Counted from the stretch's first letter, positions 1-11,550 are shown. The stretch is 64,000 nucleotides of DNA from Heterocephalus glaber (GCF_000247695.1 NW_004624781.1:5554618-5618617), one strand, 5' to 3'. Notes: generated by a model from the letters alone, not told the origin. Made by a program: numbers and translations.

Positions 1-30
<30 letters not shown>
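1..30 (+). repeat. (GT)n microsatellite
   Basis: Fifteen uninterrupted GT units at the window edge, probably continuing to the left. Confidence 0.95.
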
Positions 31-33
<3 letters not shown>

Positions 34-215
34 TCCACAACAAGAAGGCTGCTGTCTACAAGCCAGGAAGCAGGTTCTCACTAGGAAGCAAATCTTCCAG
101 TGCCTTGGACTTCCAGTCTCTAGAACTGTGAAAAAATAGTTTTCTGTTGTTTAAGCCATCCATTTGGTGCTATTTAGCTCTGGAAGGCTATGCAGGCTAT
201 AATAGAGGATATTAG
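31..215 (+). mobile_element. MaLR-type LTR, 3' part
   Basis: Contains the family-like series AAGAAGGCTGCTGTCTACAAG, CAGGAAGCAGGTTCTCACTA, a CCTTGGACTTCCAGTCTCTA segment, AGAACTGTGAAAAAATAG and TTTCTGTTGTTTAAGCCA. This is the downstream half of a common mammalian MaLR-like solo LTR. The 5' half is missing or replaced by the GT run. Confidence 0.6.
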
Positions 216-526
216 TTGATAAGCAGTGGGCTCAGGATATGCTTCAGGATTAAGAGCTAGTCCTTAAAATACCTCCTAAGTCTGGCGAGCAGCAGGGATT
301 TGCTCTACAAGGTGATTGTGCAGGTTTGGGGGTGGAACTGAACGTCCCAGGCCCAGGTGCTGCTCTCTGTGGAAATGCCTTTCTGCCCTTTCCCAGGGAG
401 TACCCAGTCTTAGTCTGAGTATACTCATCTCTTCAAGAATATCTGCTTGAAAAGGGAGCAAATACTTAGCCACCTAAGTCACCCACAGGCCTGTTTGGTC
501 CCGCCTTGGTGAACTGTAATCCTTAC

Positions 527-649
527 CTCAAGGTCATAACCAATGCCGTGTGCCTTACACATCTGGAGGAAAACATAGTGGAAAACCAGTGAGAGGTTGT
601 TATGCCTCAGCTGGGTGGTCATCACTGCGTAGCGACAGGTTTCCTGTGA
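527..649 (-). CDS. IQCH: IQCH coding exon (last in window)
   Basis: This 123-bp exon (41 codons) runs from acceptor TGGCCTTTTCAG to donor GTAAGG, phase 0 at both ends. It encodes [20 protein letters not shown] followed by [20 protein letters not shown] and E. This is the conserved C-terminal IQCH segment. A second acceptor six bases further in (CACAG before GAAACC) would drop the first two residues without changing frame. The frame is intact. I found no further exon between this one and 11.4 kb, although a small phase-0 exon in that 10.7-kb intron cannot be excluded. The remaining C-terminal exons lie left of base 1. Confidence 0.9.
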
Positions 650-1171
650 CTGAAAAGGCCACAACTGAATGTTAGATTCTTCAAAAAATATTTAAATAAC
701 CTTTTCAACTTCAGAATAATTGCAGATTAACAGAAAAGTTGCAGAGATAATACAAATTCCTCTATCTCCGTGCACCTAGTTGCCCTATTATTAACATCTT
801 ACATTGCCATGGAGCATGTATCATACATAACTAATTAACCAAACTACCACATTACTATTAAGCTCAGACTTTATTGGGATTTTAGTGGTTTTTCACTAAT
901 TTCATTTTTGTGTTTTAGTATCCCATTTAAAATACCATATTATATTTAGTCATTTCCTTAGGCTCTTCTGGGCTGTGACAGTTTCTCAGACTTCTGTGTT
1001 TTTGATAAACTTGAAAGTCTTGAGGAGTACTGGCTGAGTATTTTGTAAAATGCCCCTTGATTTGGATTGGTCTTATGTTTTTCTCATGATTTGACTGGAG
1101 AAATGTGTTTTTGAGAGCAAGCACACACAGGTAAACTGGTTTTCATCACTTCATAGCAAGGGGCCATGCTA

Positions 1172-1558
1172 CTGTAGTTTGGACATTGGGTGCCCCTAAA
1201 TGTCCAAGTGTTTAGGGCTTGGTCCCCAGGGTTGGCTGTTGGGAAGTGGTGGAGCCTTTAGCAGGTGGGGCCTCATGGGAGGTCCTCGGGTCATTAGGGA
1301 CATGCCGGCAAAAGTGAGTGGGGCCTTGATCTCTCCCTGTTCTTCTTCAGCTTTGCTTGCTGGCTCATGATGTAAGTAGTTTTGGCCACTATGCGCTCCC
1401 CATCATCACCATCTAGCACCCCCACGAGAGACCCAAAGCAGTGAGGCCACTCAGTCACAGTCTGGAACCTCCAAAACTGTCAACTAAATAAACTGTTTTT
1501 TTTTCTTCTAAGTTAATTATCTGAGGTATTTTGTTATAGAAACAGAGAGCTAGTAGAC
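1172..1558 (+). mobile_element. MaLR-type solo LTR
   Basis: Begins TGTAGTTTGGACATTGGGTG and ends near GAGCTAGTAGACA. It has internal AGGTGGGGCCTCATGGGAGG, a GTCATTAGGGACATG stretch, GTCTGGAACCTCCAAAACTG and an AATAAACTG polyadenylation-type signal, all in LTR order. No internal retroviral genes accompany it, so it is a solo LTR. Confidence 0.65.
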
Positions 1559-1740
1559 ATACTGCTGTACTAATACACCTGATTTGATGGTGTTAAATTT
1601 TATTACCTGGTTAGGATAGCTTCAGCAAAAATGTCACAAGTTTCTCTGCTGTAAAGATACTTTTTCCCTTTTCCCATACTTTTTGGAAGCAAATCACAAC
1701 ACCTATCCTATGTCCTTGATGTGGCCAGTATTACAATTTT

Positions 1741-2513
1741 TTTTTTTTTAAAGCTGTCTCATTTATTATTTAGGCTATTTAGGTAGTATACTTACATTGA
1801 AAATGGAAGCGAATTTTTCAACTGCTTTTAAAAAAAGTAAATAGTAATTAATGAATTTACTGTTACACTCAAAATCGTCTACGTTTAAGGCGAGAATCTT
1901 TGCCAATAGAAAGGCGCTGCTCCAAATTCTGAATGGTATTACCAAGAGCTGCAATCTCTTTGTTTTTTTCTTCTTGAAGATGTTGAAGCTTCCTTCTGTA
2001 GATACTCTGTGGGGAAATAGTAGCATCTGGATATGGTTTTGACTTAGTCTGAACTCTTGCTAGTTTGGCATCAAACTCCAGCTGTAGTTTGATTGTTTCA
2101 TTTTGCTTTTCTTTTTCTTGAGTTATTAACTTTGCATTTAACTCTGAGATTTCCATCTCCTTTTTCTTTATTAGATCTTTGTGCTTTTCTTCCTTTAATT
2201 CAACTTTTTTCTGCATATCTTGATAAAGTTTGCTTATTTCTATCTTATGTTCTTCCTCTTTGATTTTCATTTCATGTACAAGTTTGGCAATATTATTCTT
2301 ATAGTCCTCTCAAATTGTGTTGATATTCAATGGTCTGTTGTAGCCCTTTTATCATATCATGAAGAGCAGCACATTCTTTTCTATCTGTGAAAAATCCTTT
2401 ATAAGTTTGTTAGTATTCATACTGCTAATCTTTTTTGTACATCCTTCATTACTTTGATCCATGCTTGAATTGTTGTTGTTCCTGGTTCTTCAAAGTCTCC
2501 CCCACCTCAATCT
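1741..2513 (-). pseudogene. CCDC152: Processed pseudogene of CCDC152 (coiled-coil protein)
   Basis: The minus strand from 2270 to 1869 reads continuously as the C-terminal coiled coil of CCDC152, beginning MKIKEEEHKIEISKLYQDMQ and ending GKDSRLKRRRF-stop. The start codon is recognisable at 2462-2460 (MDQSNEGCTKKISSMN...). The stretch 2440-2270 is a shortened, frame-broken version of the middle of the protein, so internal segments are missing. No introns are present and the copy ends in a poly(A) tract (poly-T at about 1737-1749 on the plus strand). A near-identical 14-bp target-site duplication flanks it: AGTATTACAATTTT at 1727-1740 and AGTATTATAATTTT at 2514-2527. These are hallmarks of L1-mediated retroposition. 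The broken N-terminal half makes a functional product unlikely, although a 133-codon frame remains open. Confidence 0.88.
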
Positions 2514-3249
2514 AGTATTATAATTTTGATACTGTTTTCTTTGGGAAATTGCTATTCTTTAACTGCTGTTAGTGTGGTCTATCCCAAAGAGACTGGTTCC
2601 AGAAGGCTCAAAGAATTTTACTTCTGTGTTTCTTAAGAACATTTAATATTTTATGTGTGCAGAATAAAGTATTGGATCCTGGCAGTTTTATAGCATGCCA
2701 TTTGTGAGATATGATATTTGCCTTTGACAGTCAGCTGTTTCCCCTGCAATAACTGGAAATTTGAAGAACTGCATACAGGGCCATTACCAACCTTAGGACA
2801 TAGAAGACGAAGGTTCCTGGCCCAGGTTTTGGGGCCTCTCAGATGCTGGGCAACCAGGTGCCTGGAGTTGCATAGTCACTTGGAACAGAAGGCAGAGGAG
2901 GTGCTGTTGGTCCAAAGCTGGTTCTGGGGGATCATAGTGACCTGACACTTACTGGTAGTCATACTTCAGGCTGTATCTGTCTTTGAAATAATGCACAGAA
3001 CCAGGGCTGACTGATGTATCTGCCCCCGTGTATCCACACAAACATCATGGTCGCATTTGGTGGCATGCCTCCCCTACATGCTCTGTCTTTTCTTCCAACA
3101 TTTATATCAAGCATGTATCTGAGGGTCCCATTATCAGTAGAATCATTAAGGCTGCTCTTCCCACACATAAACAGAATCTATGCCTATAGAAATGCTAGGC
3201 TCCTGTCAGCTAACACATCTTGAGTCAATGCTCTTATCAGTATTGTCCC

Positions 3250-3600
3250 ATCTGTAGCTATTGGTTTTTATTTTTATTTTTAATTGATACACAAAAACAT
3301 AAAAGTTATACTTAGTAGCAGGCATCATATAATGTTTGATACATGCATACATCTCATGATGTTTAAATCAGGTTAAACATATCTCCTCAAACATTTACCA
3401 TTTTTTCATGGTGAAAACTTTCAAAATCCTCTCTTCTAGTTTTCTGAAATGTACAGTACATGACTGTTACATCTAGTCACCATACTATGTAATAGTACCC
3501 CATGCCCTCTCTCTAAATATAACTTAATACCCATCAATTAACCTTTGTCTATCTACCTCCACTCCTGTTTTAACAAAAGAAAATCTAATTGACCCCCCCC
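3250..3600. mobile_element. Old L1 3'UTR-like fragment
   Basis: Carries the recognisable series of aged L1 tails: TTGATACATGCATACATCTC, an AAATCAGGTTAAACATATCTC stretch, ACATTTACCATTTTTTCATG and TGACTGTTACATCTAGTCAC. It is diverged, without coding sequence, and ends in a short C run near 3593. Confidence 0.55.
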
Positions 3601-5479
3601 ATGTCTAATAGCTGTACATTGTTATCACCCAGATAACAGTGAGCTGTTCCCCTGGCTGTTGCCTTGGGTAACTGGGAACATTCTGGAGGCAGGCACTACA
3701 TGCTTTCTGAATCTCTGGGTTGAGCTCAGTGGTAACAGAGAGAAGGCCTTCAGTGTTTATTGAATGAGAGAAAGAATGAATAAATGAAATAGGTAGGTGG
3801 AAATCATTTTCCCTGATTTAACAGACTCTTCAAAACATGTAACTCAAGGATCTGCCAGTCAGTATGTGTGCTCTGAAATTGAAGCAAGTGATTTACAGAA
3901 GCATAGAGACAGTCACACCATCCCCAAAGATGACAACTCAAGACAATCTCTCCAGTTGACCCTGGAGGACAGGGTAGCCCTGGTGAGCTGAGTAGGAATT
4001 ACTGAGGAGGTGACAAAAACCAGCAAAGAGAGACTCACTCAGCTGGCTAGGCAGTCTGAAGCATCATGGTCACCAGCTCTGTATGCCCTGTCGTGCCAGG
4101 CTGTGCCATGCTTCTGGCTTTTCAATGAAGACGCAGAAGTCTTAGTGTTTGTACGTGGAAGAGATCTGTAAATACTCTGGAATTCCATTGTGGTTACTGA
4201 GCACATAATTGTGTGGCAATTGCCATGAATTCACGAGATAAACCCAAGGTTATTTTTGTCTTCCAACTTGTCTTATGCTGCCACAGTATATAAACAAACA
4301 AAACCAGTATCAGGCCCCACTTAGTAAGAGACACAAGAAGGTACCTGCTAGCAGGGTCCTGCTCAATGCTGTCTATCTGGGCCTCAAAGCACAGCAAATG
4401 TTCACTGTCCACTAGTAAGTGACAACTGGACAAGTAAGGACAGACTGCCTTGAGATCTCTTCCTGTCTATGAATGCAGACCTGAGCTTGTAATTCATAAA
4501 GAATCTGAAAGACAAGTCAGGATATTTGACATATGTCTGACTTGTTGCTTCTTTTCCATTACCATCACCATAGTAGTCCATCCTAGCCTGCAGGTGCTGA
4601 GAATGTGAGCCGAAGTCTATAGTAAAAAGGTTACATGGAATCCCAAAGGCTGAGGTTCAAAATGCGGCAAGGCCACTTACTATCTATGTGATCTTGAGCA
4701 TATCATTTGACTACTCTGACTTCTGTTGACTAAATAAGCACGCTGTCTCTGGAACCTAATAGATGGTAGCTACTATTTTTTTTGTGCTTGGTTCTTTGAA
4801 AGGATTTGGACCCACAATAAAGGTAATTTCTCAGGTTGTTCTTCCTCTGTTGGTACTCTCATCTTGTGGGATTCTGAGCATTACCACCAGATGGAATGTT
4901 TCTCTCAAACCCAGGATGGTCAATGTAGTTTTCTTTCTCAGAAATCTTCAGTGTCTCTTTCTTGCGTTCAAGATGAAATCTGGAGCCCGTCTTGGTGGGT
5001 GGATCCTCCAAAACTCGCTCAGAGCCTGGTTCCACCCTCTTCTTTTTCTTGCCTCCCCTGACTTGCTGCTCTTGGTTTGCTGCTGCCTCCTAGCAGACCA
5101 CAGGCTCTCTGTAGAATTTGTCCCATTTGCTGGGAGAGGTAGTCCCCTCCTGGACACCTAATGACTGCTCTATTCTTTAAGGCAGCAGGCTGGGGTCTGA
5201 CACTTAAGTGGCAACTACAGGAGGCCATTGTGGTTTTTCCTTGTGTATCTGTTTTAATATCAGCATCTTTTCTGTGTCTCCTCAACTCTGATGCTTGGCG
5301 AAATTCCTGGCATATATTAAGTGCTTAATAAATATGTTACTACACTGCTAATAAAGATGAACAAATAAAATACACCTACTTTTTAAAAAAACAGCCAACT
5401 CCACAGTTTTTAGGGAAAAAACCCTGTTGAATATCTCAGGTTATCTTTGATCCAGCTTGATAGATAGCATAGGTGACAG

Positions 5480-5800
5480 AAGTATTGGTGTGAGGACTGG
5501 ATAAGTATGTAGAGTCCTTAGAACAGAGCCTGCCGCATAATAACCACTCAGTAAGTGTTAGCAATGATCACTCACTAAACTCAGTAATTTTGCAAATCAG
5601 GTCAGCTATTTAAAACAAAAGCTGGCCAACCAATCAATTCATCAAAAAGGGAATTGAACCAGAAGACCTGGACTTTGCTAGATACTAACTTCATGACTTT
5701 GGGCATCTCACCTAACTTTGCTTAGATTAAGTTCCCTATTCTGTAAAATGGGTATAATAATCTTTGTTTTATCTATTTCTTATGATTACTGTGGGGATAA
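5480..5800 (+). repeat. MIR-like SINE remnants (two)
   Basis: The 5480-5575 part resembles a MIR 3' end (AACAGAGCCTGCCGCATAAT, then CACTCAGTAAGTGTTAGCAA). The 5650-5800 part resembles the MIR core (ACTTCATGACTTTGGGCATC, TAAAATGGGTATAATAATC, GTGGGGATAAAATAA). Both are old and eroded. Confidence 0.55.
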
Positions 5801-5949
5801 AATAAACTCCTGTAAATTTAAAGTATAAGTTATACAAATAGAAAGCACCATTACTGATAGGTTGTTTTACGTAATCAACCCTCTTTTGATGCTGTACAAT
5901 TCATTTAGGTTTGCCAAAGATGAAATAAGAAATCACAGTTTGGAAATAA

Positions 5950-6240
5950 TCTATTGAAATTACAAATGCATATGTCCTTTGATTCAACAGTTCCACATTT
6001 TGGAGTGTATTCTAATACCCAAAATGTGTACAAAATGATATATATAAAAGTAATTCACTACAGTACTGTTTGTAATATAACTCCTCCCAAATCTACCAAC
6101 AGAGTGAAGGTCAAATGAATTATGACACATGCATGCAATGGAATATGTTGCTGTTAAAAAGAAATGAGAATGTTCTTAACGAACTGGTATAGAAAACTCT
6201 GCAAAGAAACAGTGAGATTCAGAACAGCTGCATGTATTAT
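5950..6240 (+). mobile_element. L1 3' end fragment
   Basis: Contains the L1 tail phrases GTCCTTTGATTCAACAGTTC, CAATGGAATATGTTGCTGTT and AAAAAGAAATGAGAATGTTC. They are in the order expected for the end of an old L1 copy, without an intact reading frame. Confidence 0.55.
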
Positions 6241-6889
6241 AGGCTGCACTTTGGATATAAGAGGAGAGAGGGATCTTCTGTATGTTCACCCATTTGTGCA
6301 AAAAGATGCTCTGAAAGGAGGCACAGACACCAAACATGGCGGCTGTCTTTATTGAGAGGTGCTGGGAAATGAGAAGGGCTTCTCATCCATCAAAAGGACT
6401 CGCCTTTTGAGCCATGAAGGTATACTACATAGCCCAAGAACTTAAATAAGGATGCCATTAAATGAGATTTTGAAGACAAGAGCTGAAATTTATATTTCAT
6501 GTGTCATTTTACTGTGCAAGCTGTTTATTTATAAAAAATATATACAGTTGGGCTTTTCCATAGGGCTCATGGTATAAGTAATATGATCTCCCCATACTCA
6601 TTCATTTGGAAATCTGTCCTATCCAGGGAACCTGTGCTATGTCCACTCATCTTCCCTTTTTAAAATCCAAGACTTCTCCAACCCATCCAGTGCTACTGGG
6701 TCTTGGCCCAGCCCAGAATGGATGGGAAACCAGTAGGTAATGGCAGTGTACCTGGAAACAACTTCATCACACTGGCAAGTGAATCCTCCTTTGGAAAAAT
6801 AATTTTTGATATGGCCTTTGCTAGAGACTTCCTCAAAGATATGCCCTGGGTCTGATCCCTGACTCTCAGCCAGTGCACAGCAGGTTAAA

Positions 6890-7110
6890 CAAACAGGCTT
6901 TCAACTCTGACGAGTTAAACCTTGGCTTCACCATTTGTTTGCTGAGTGATCTTTAACAAGTTGTTTAACACCTCTTAACCTCAGTTTCCTTACCTAAAAA
7001 TGAACATAATATTACCTGCCTAATATCAGTATATCATAAAAAGATTCACGTAAAGCACTTTAAAAAGTACCTGATGTGGAGTAAGGCTAAATATATTCTG
7101 GATGTTACAT
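6890..7110 (+). repeat. MIR SINE
   Basis: Shows the MIR core and tail: GCTGAGTGATCTTTAACAAG, CCTCAGTTTCCTTACCTAAA, then TATTACCTGCCTAATATC and AAAGCACTTTAAAAAGTACC. Confidence 0.6.
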
Positions 7111-7559
7111 CATATTAATTAACATGGCATAGTTGTCTGCTGCCCTATGCGTGCCTTTTGATAAACTTGGAGCTCTTTGCTGTACTTGTCCTTATATCCA
7201 CTGTGCCTAGTTGAGTGCCTGGCAGAAACAGGTGTTGAGTAAATAACTGCTAAATTTGTGTCTAGTTGATTCTTGTAAAAGTGTTAACTGATATAACCAA
7301 AGTGATGGCTGGTGAAGACTTAGCATATGACCAGTCATAACAGTATTACCCCTTTCTGGAAGTATCTACAAAAAGCCAGAACTATGCAGGACAGGCTGTG
7401 TTCCCTCACAGATGCCTGCACAGCACAGGAGCTGCCTGGTCAGGCTTAGCACAGAAGCCCATTCTGCAGGCTCCCTACAGTCTTAGCCCTCGAGAGACCT
7501 TGCAGTCACTGAGGCCAGAGAGACAATCAGATTTCCTGATCCCCAACTCCTAAACCAGT

Positions 7560-8720
7560 GCTTTCCAAATTCCCACTGGCTACATCTGGAATTTGTGGGA
7601 ATTTTAGAAGTTAGCTCTTATGAAAACTAGGGAAAGCAAAAGAAAACATTTCCAGAAGTCTAGGCTTATTAAACTACCTTTCTAAATCACAATCTAACAA
7701 GAGTGCTTCAAGCTAAATAAAGGAAGCTCCGAATACTCCTTTTCACTGGAGAATATAATTTTGCTTCAGCCACAATTTAAATTGATTTAGTTCTGAGCAC
7801 CAGCATTTGAAGTGTGGAGCATATTCTATTTTCACCATGATACTTGTTTTGACAGTGATGCATTTCAGTTGACATAGTTGAAATCCTTATGTAATAAATC
7901 TCTGCCTGGAAATTAATCATGTTTATAATATTCTGAGAATTAATAACACCCATTGCTCAAATCATTAACTTAAAAAAGGAGCTTCCAAAATCTGTTCTCG
8001 GCAGTAAAGGACCACAATAAATGAATGTTTGATAAAATAATCCAAGTAGCAGTTTAACAAGCGTAAACTGGAATGTGGCTGCAATAACACAGAACTATTG
8101 TTTAAGGGTTGGCAGAGGCTGATGAGGTTCTTATTTCAGTTATGAAGCAGGCATCCACATGCATAATGAACTGCTCTCTGAATTATTAATGTGTTGCTTA
8201 TTTAGCCTCATCTGTCTAGAAGATAATGTATCCTAACTCTAATGAGTGATTGGTTTTGTGCATAATTACAGTAGCAGCAGTAGTGGGGAAATATGTGCCT
8301 TCAAAGAAGGAGTTCTAAAAATAAAGTCATCAGATAAACTCTGTTGTTGTTGCATTCTATCAAAATCAAACCCGAAGCATTTGAGAATTCATAATAAATT
8401 ACAGGAGACAGAATCATTATTAACATCATAATTTAACACAAAAGGTTTTACTTAATCATTCACTACAGATCAAGTGCTGTTAAAATGCATATAAACGACT
8501 TGGGTTGTTTTAAGTTGTTAGCAAAGATGTTTCCTTTCGGCCATTCACCAACTGGGGTTTGCAGGGTTCAGAGAAAGAGGGAAGGAGTAAAAACTGATAG
8601 CAAAGGATAACAGTTTACACCATGTCTGCTAGAATGTTAATTAAAAGTTTTTAAAAGGCTATTACTTTTTTATTTCTTAAACATGCCTGTCTGGGGATTT
8701 CTCAGACCTTGTTTACACCA
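7560..8720. promoter_or_regulatory. Repeat-poor block, candidate conserved noncoding element
   Basis: About 1.2 kb with no recognised transposon, rich in homeobox-, PBX/MEIS- and SOX-like words (TTAATCATG, GAATTAATAAC, TTGACAGTG, GAATTATTAATGTG, GAGTGATTGG, TGCATAATTACAG). No open frame has coding character. Such blocks in long introns are often conserved enhancers, but conservation cannot be tested from one sequence. Confidence 0.3.
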
Positions 8721-9710
8721 TCAAGTGGCTGTCTTGGAGGAGACTGGATCAAAAGCCCGTTCACCAGTTCTAACCAGGTCTAGACAGCCATGTCACCTCT
8801 TTCTGACCTGGAACAATTCTGAGTTATTCTAAGAGTCCAAAAGAGTTTTCTGCTTTCCCCTGTATAGCATATTATTAAAGGGATAGACGCATGTTATAGG
8901 CATCAGTTCTGAGTGCACTGTCATTATCATAGCGGTCTCATGTATTTGTTCCCTTTTTCTCCAGTCTTCAAAGGGGCTGTCAACTGTCGGATCATAAACC
9001 TGACAGCATCGTAGTCAGTTCACACTTGTTCAGGAGGCTTCAATTTGATTGTGAATTGCACTGTGTGTACATCCATAATGCTTCTTTTTTAAAAAGAGCC
9101 GATCATATGAGTCCACACCCATGGGGGCATATACACACAAGCAGTGGCACCAGCGTCAGGACATCCATTTCTCTCTCTAAAACCAAGCACTTTGAATTTA
9201 TCTCTACACCAGAAACCACACAGAACTTTTCTGCAGTGATTGTAGAGACATTTGAAGTAGTGAAAATCATAATGCATCTCTCTTGTGTGTAGGCAGTTCC
9301 TGAAAGTGTTTAACTCTCTTGATCACTGGAAAATTCCTGTATGTGGCCTGTAACTAGGAATGAAACCTATAGGCAAGATGGGAAAAATGGGAGAGTGCTT
9401 CTAATTCACAGTATAACTTCTGCTTACGTCTTTCTGAAGCCACACACTTAAATGCAGCAAATTGTCTTTGGAAGGCATGTGTTGAATACTAACTTATCTT
9501 CTAGCTTCCTTTTAAAAATGGCTTGGAGTTAGGTTCACCAGTCAGAAGGGCTTGAGTATTAATGCTATCTTTTCTTCTAGCACTAAACCTAGCATCCTGC
9601 AGATCCCCATGGTGAAAATGAAGGCTACAAGTGGGGTTGGACATTGGAGATTCATAGCAAGGTCCTGAGGCCTAATTAAAGGAGAACTGTTTCTCCTCCT
9701 TGGTCCAAAT

Positions 9711-9766
9711 GTCTGTCTGTCTGTCTCTCTCTCTCTGTTTTTGTCTCTGTCTCGTTGTCTCTCTCT
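9711..9766 (+). repeat. GTCT/CT-rich simple repeat
   Basis: A run of GTCT units passing into CT dinucleotides with interruptions, directly beside a minus-strand SINE tail. Confidence 0.85.
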
Positions 9767-9767
9767 A

Positions 9768-9935
9768 ATACTGGGGATTAAATCCAAGAGCCTTTTGCCA
9801 CTGATCTACATCCCAGCTCATTGTTACTTTTTTATTTTGACAGCATCTCACTAAGTTGGTAAATGTCTAGCCTGGGCTCACACTTGCAGTCTTTCTGCCT
9901 CAGCCTCTCAGAATGCTGAGATTGCCAGCTTGCTT
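9768..9935 (-). mobile_element. B1-dID SINE
   Basis: On the plus strand the reversed ID part (ACTGGGGATTAAATCCAAGA ... CACTGATCTACATCCCAGCT) is followed by the reversed B1 part (CTCACTAAGTTGG ... TCTGCCTCAGCCTCTCAGAA). This is the dimeric rodent B1-dID arrangement on the minus strand. It is well diverged. Confidence 0.75.
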
Positions 9936-11379
9936 GTCTTCTTAATAAGCAAAGATTGAGGGAGTCCCATGAGCAAGGGCCTAGCTGGTTCCTCACATGT
10001 CAACTGGATTGAAAAGGAGAAAGAGGAGACTACTTGAGCACCTGTAACATCAGGCACCCTCTCTAGGGTGACTGTAGAGACCCTGGGCAGTCAAACAAGG
10101 TCCTTTAAATCCATAGACATCTAGACCCAAAGGCACTCAGCAGACAGTCAGGATACATTGCTCTGGAAAAGTATCCCTGGGATACCAGTGTGCGGACCTA
10201 CTGACTACTGGAATTCCTCTTTTATCTGCTCAATATATTTGGATTTCAAATGGAGCTTCATTTGGAAAAAGGGGCATGAGGCCCACTATTGTATAAAGCA
10301 GAAGCAACCCTGTGACAGCTATTAGGGTAATTGTGGCCAGAGAACCCCAAAGCACTCTTCTTATACACAGGGCCATCAGGTCCTCTTGACCATCATTCTT
10401 TTTCTCCATGACCGATTTAGCTTGCTCCATCAACAGCCAACTCTTCCCACAGAGACCTATCTACCCTCTGTTACCCAGGTGCTGAGCTTGGTTAAAGCTC
10501 AGCAGCTGCAGGACTGGCCTCAGCTACCTCTGCGATGGGGATGGTGTCGAGGAGGGACACCATGGCCACAGGAAGAGGCAGATCATGAAGGCTTTTGTTA
10601 ACCAAGCTGGGAAGTTGGGATTTTCCTGAAAGTCATTAAAAAATCCTAAGTAGGATAGCAACATGCTTAGATTTGGTTTTCTCCTTGGTGCCTTGATTGA
10701 AGAGTGTGTCTAGACTAAGAGGAGAAACAAGAGGCAGGGAGTCTTAACAAGTAGCTGTTACAATACTAGTGTGAGACAATGAGCGCAGAAGCTAGGGCAG
10801 TATCTTCATGGTGGGACAGGAGGGCTCTGAGCTGAGGCATTTTAGCAGCTGGAATCAACATGTCTGGTTGCAGAGTGCCGGTGGACCTACGGGTGTCTTA
10901 ACCAGTCTCTACCCTGATCCAGCAAGAGGAAGTACAGGGGCAGGAGCGATGACAATGCAATTCTGAATAGCCTGACTCTGAGCACTCTAAGCAGAGAAGT
11001 TTTGTAGAATATTGGATCTAGGAGTCTGAAGCTCAAAAAAGAAGTTGGGCATAAAAATGGAGTCTGTCTGAAAGAGCTGGTCACTGAAGCAGCAGGTATC
11101 CAGGGATCCAGGGAAACAAGCAGAGAACTAAGGGGTTCACCCAAACAGAAACCCCTGAGCTTTCACGTTCCACTACTGCTTCCTCTTTCTGGGTGCCCTC
11201 TCCCCTTTCCGGCAACCTAGACTTTCACATCCTCCAAACCCGGTTCAGAGCAGTTCAGTCATTTGCCTGGTTTGTTCTTTTTTCTCTAACTCGAGGAGCC
11301 TTACATGCAGACAGAGCTCTGTACATGGCAGCTAAGTGTTGCTGAACACGAGAATGATCAGAAATGATCTGTTGCTTAC

Positions 11380-11550
11380 CAGCACTGACAGGGTGCCACG
11401 CTGCTTCATTTTTGTTTCCTTCTTTGGGACAAAGCGGGGCACTTCAAGGGTGCTCAGACTGCAGTCCAGATGGCCATTTGTCAGGTAGAGAGTGAGCTGA
11501 GTCAGGGCCAGCTGGTCACTATATGAGAGGCTGAGGCCCGTTGCCCATAG
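11380..11550 (-). CDS. IQCH: IQCH coding exon
   Basis: This 171-bp exon (57 codons) lies between acceptor TTGTTTTCATCAG and donor GTAAGC, phase 0 at both ends. It encodes [20 protein letters not shown], then [20 protein letters not shown], and ends [17 protein letters not shown]. The first residues follow LEQQ of the preceding exon. The N-terminal two thirds match the family closely. The basic C-terminal tail is less certain, but the strong donor fixes its end. The frame is intact even though it lies downstream of the nonsense codon. A 22-kb intron separates it from the 33.7-kb exon. Confidence 0.92.

Larger units (their letters stand above)
1..526 (-). other. IQCH: IQCH intron, left edge of window
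   Basis: Intron sequence after the 527-649 exon (its donor GTAAGG is at 526-521). It contains a (GT)n run at the very edge and a partial LTR. Bases 216-520 hold nothing recognised; the short open frames there have no similarity I know. Confidence 0.7.
650..11379 (-). other. IQCH: IQCH intron (10.7 kb)
   Basis: Lies between the 11.4-kb and 0.5-kb exons. It contains an LTR (1172-1558), the CCDC152 retrocopy (1741-2513), L1 pieces (3250-3600, 5950-6240), MIRs (5480-5800, 6890-7110), a repeat-poor block (7560-8720), a CT-rich tract and a B1-dID (9768-9935). The stretches 2530-3240, 3620-5470, 6250-6880, 8730-9700 and 9940-11370 show no recognised gene. A 66-codon frame with one membrane-like segment at 10433-10230 is unexplained. 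Confidence 0.7.

Noticed and set aside
4763..5161. 132-codon hydrophobic plus-strand frame
   Set aside because: Hydrophobicity is the shadow of lysine/glutamate-rich codons read on the other strand.
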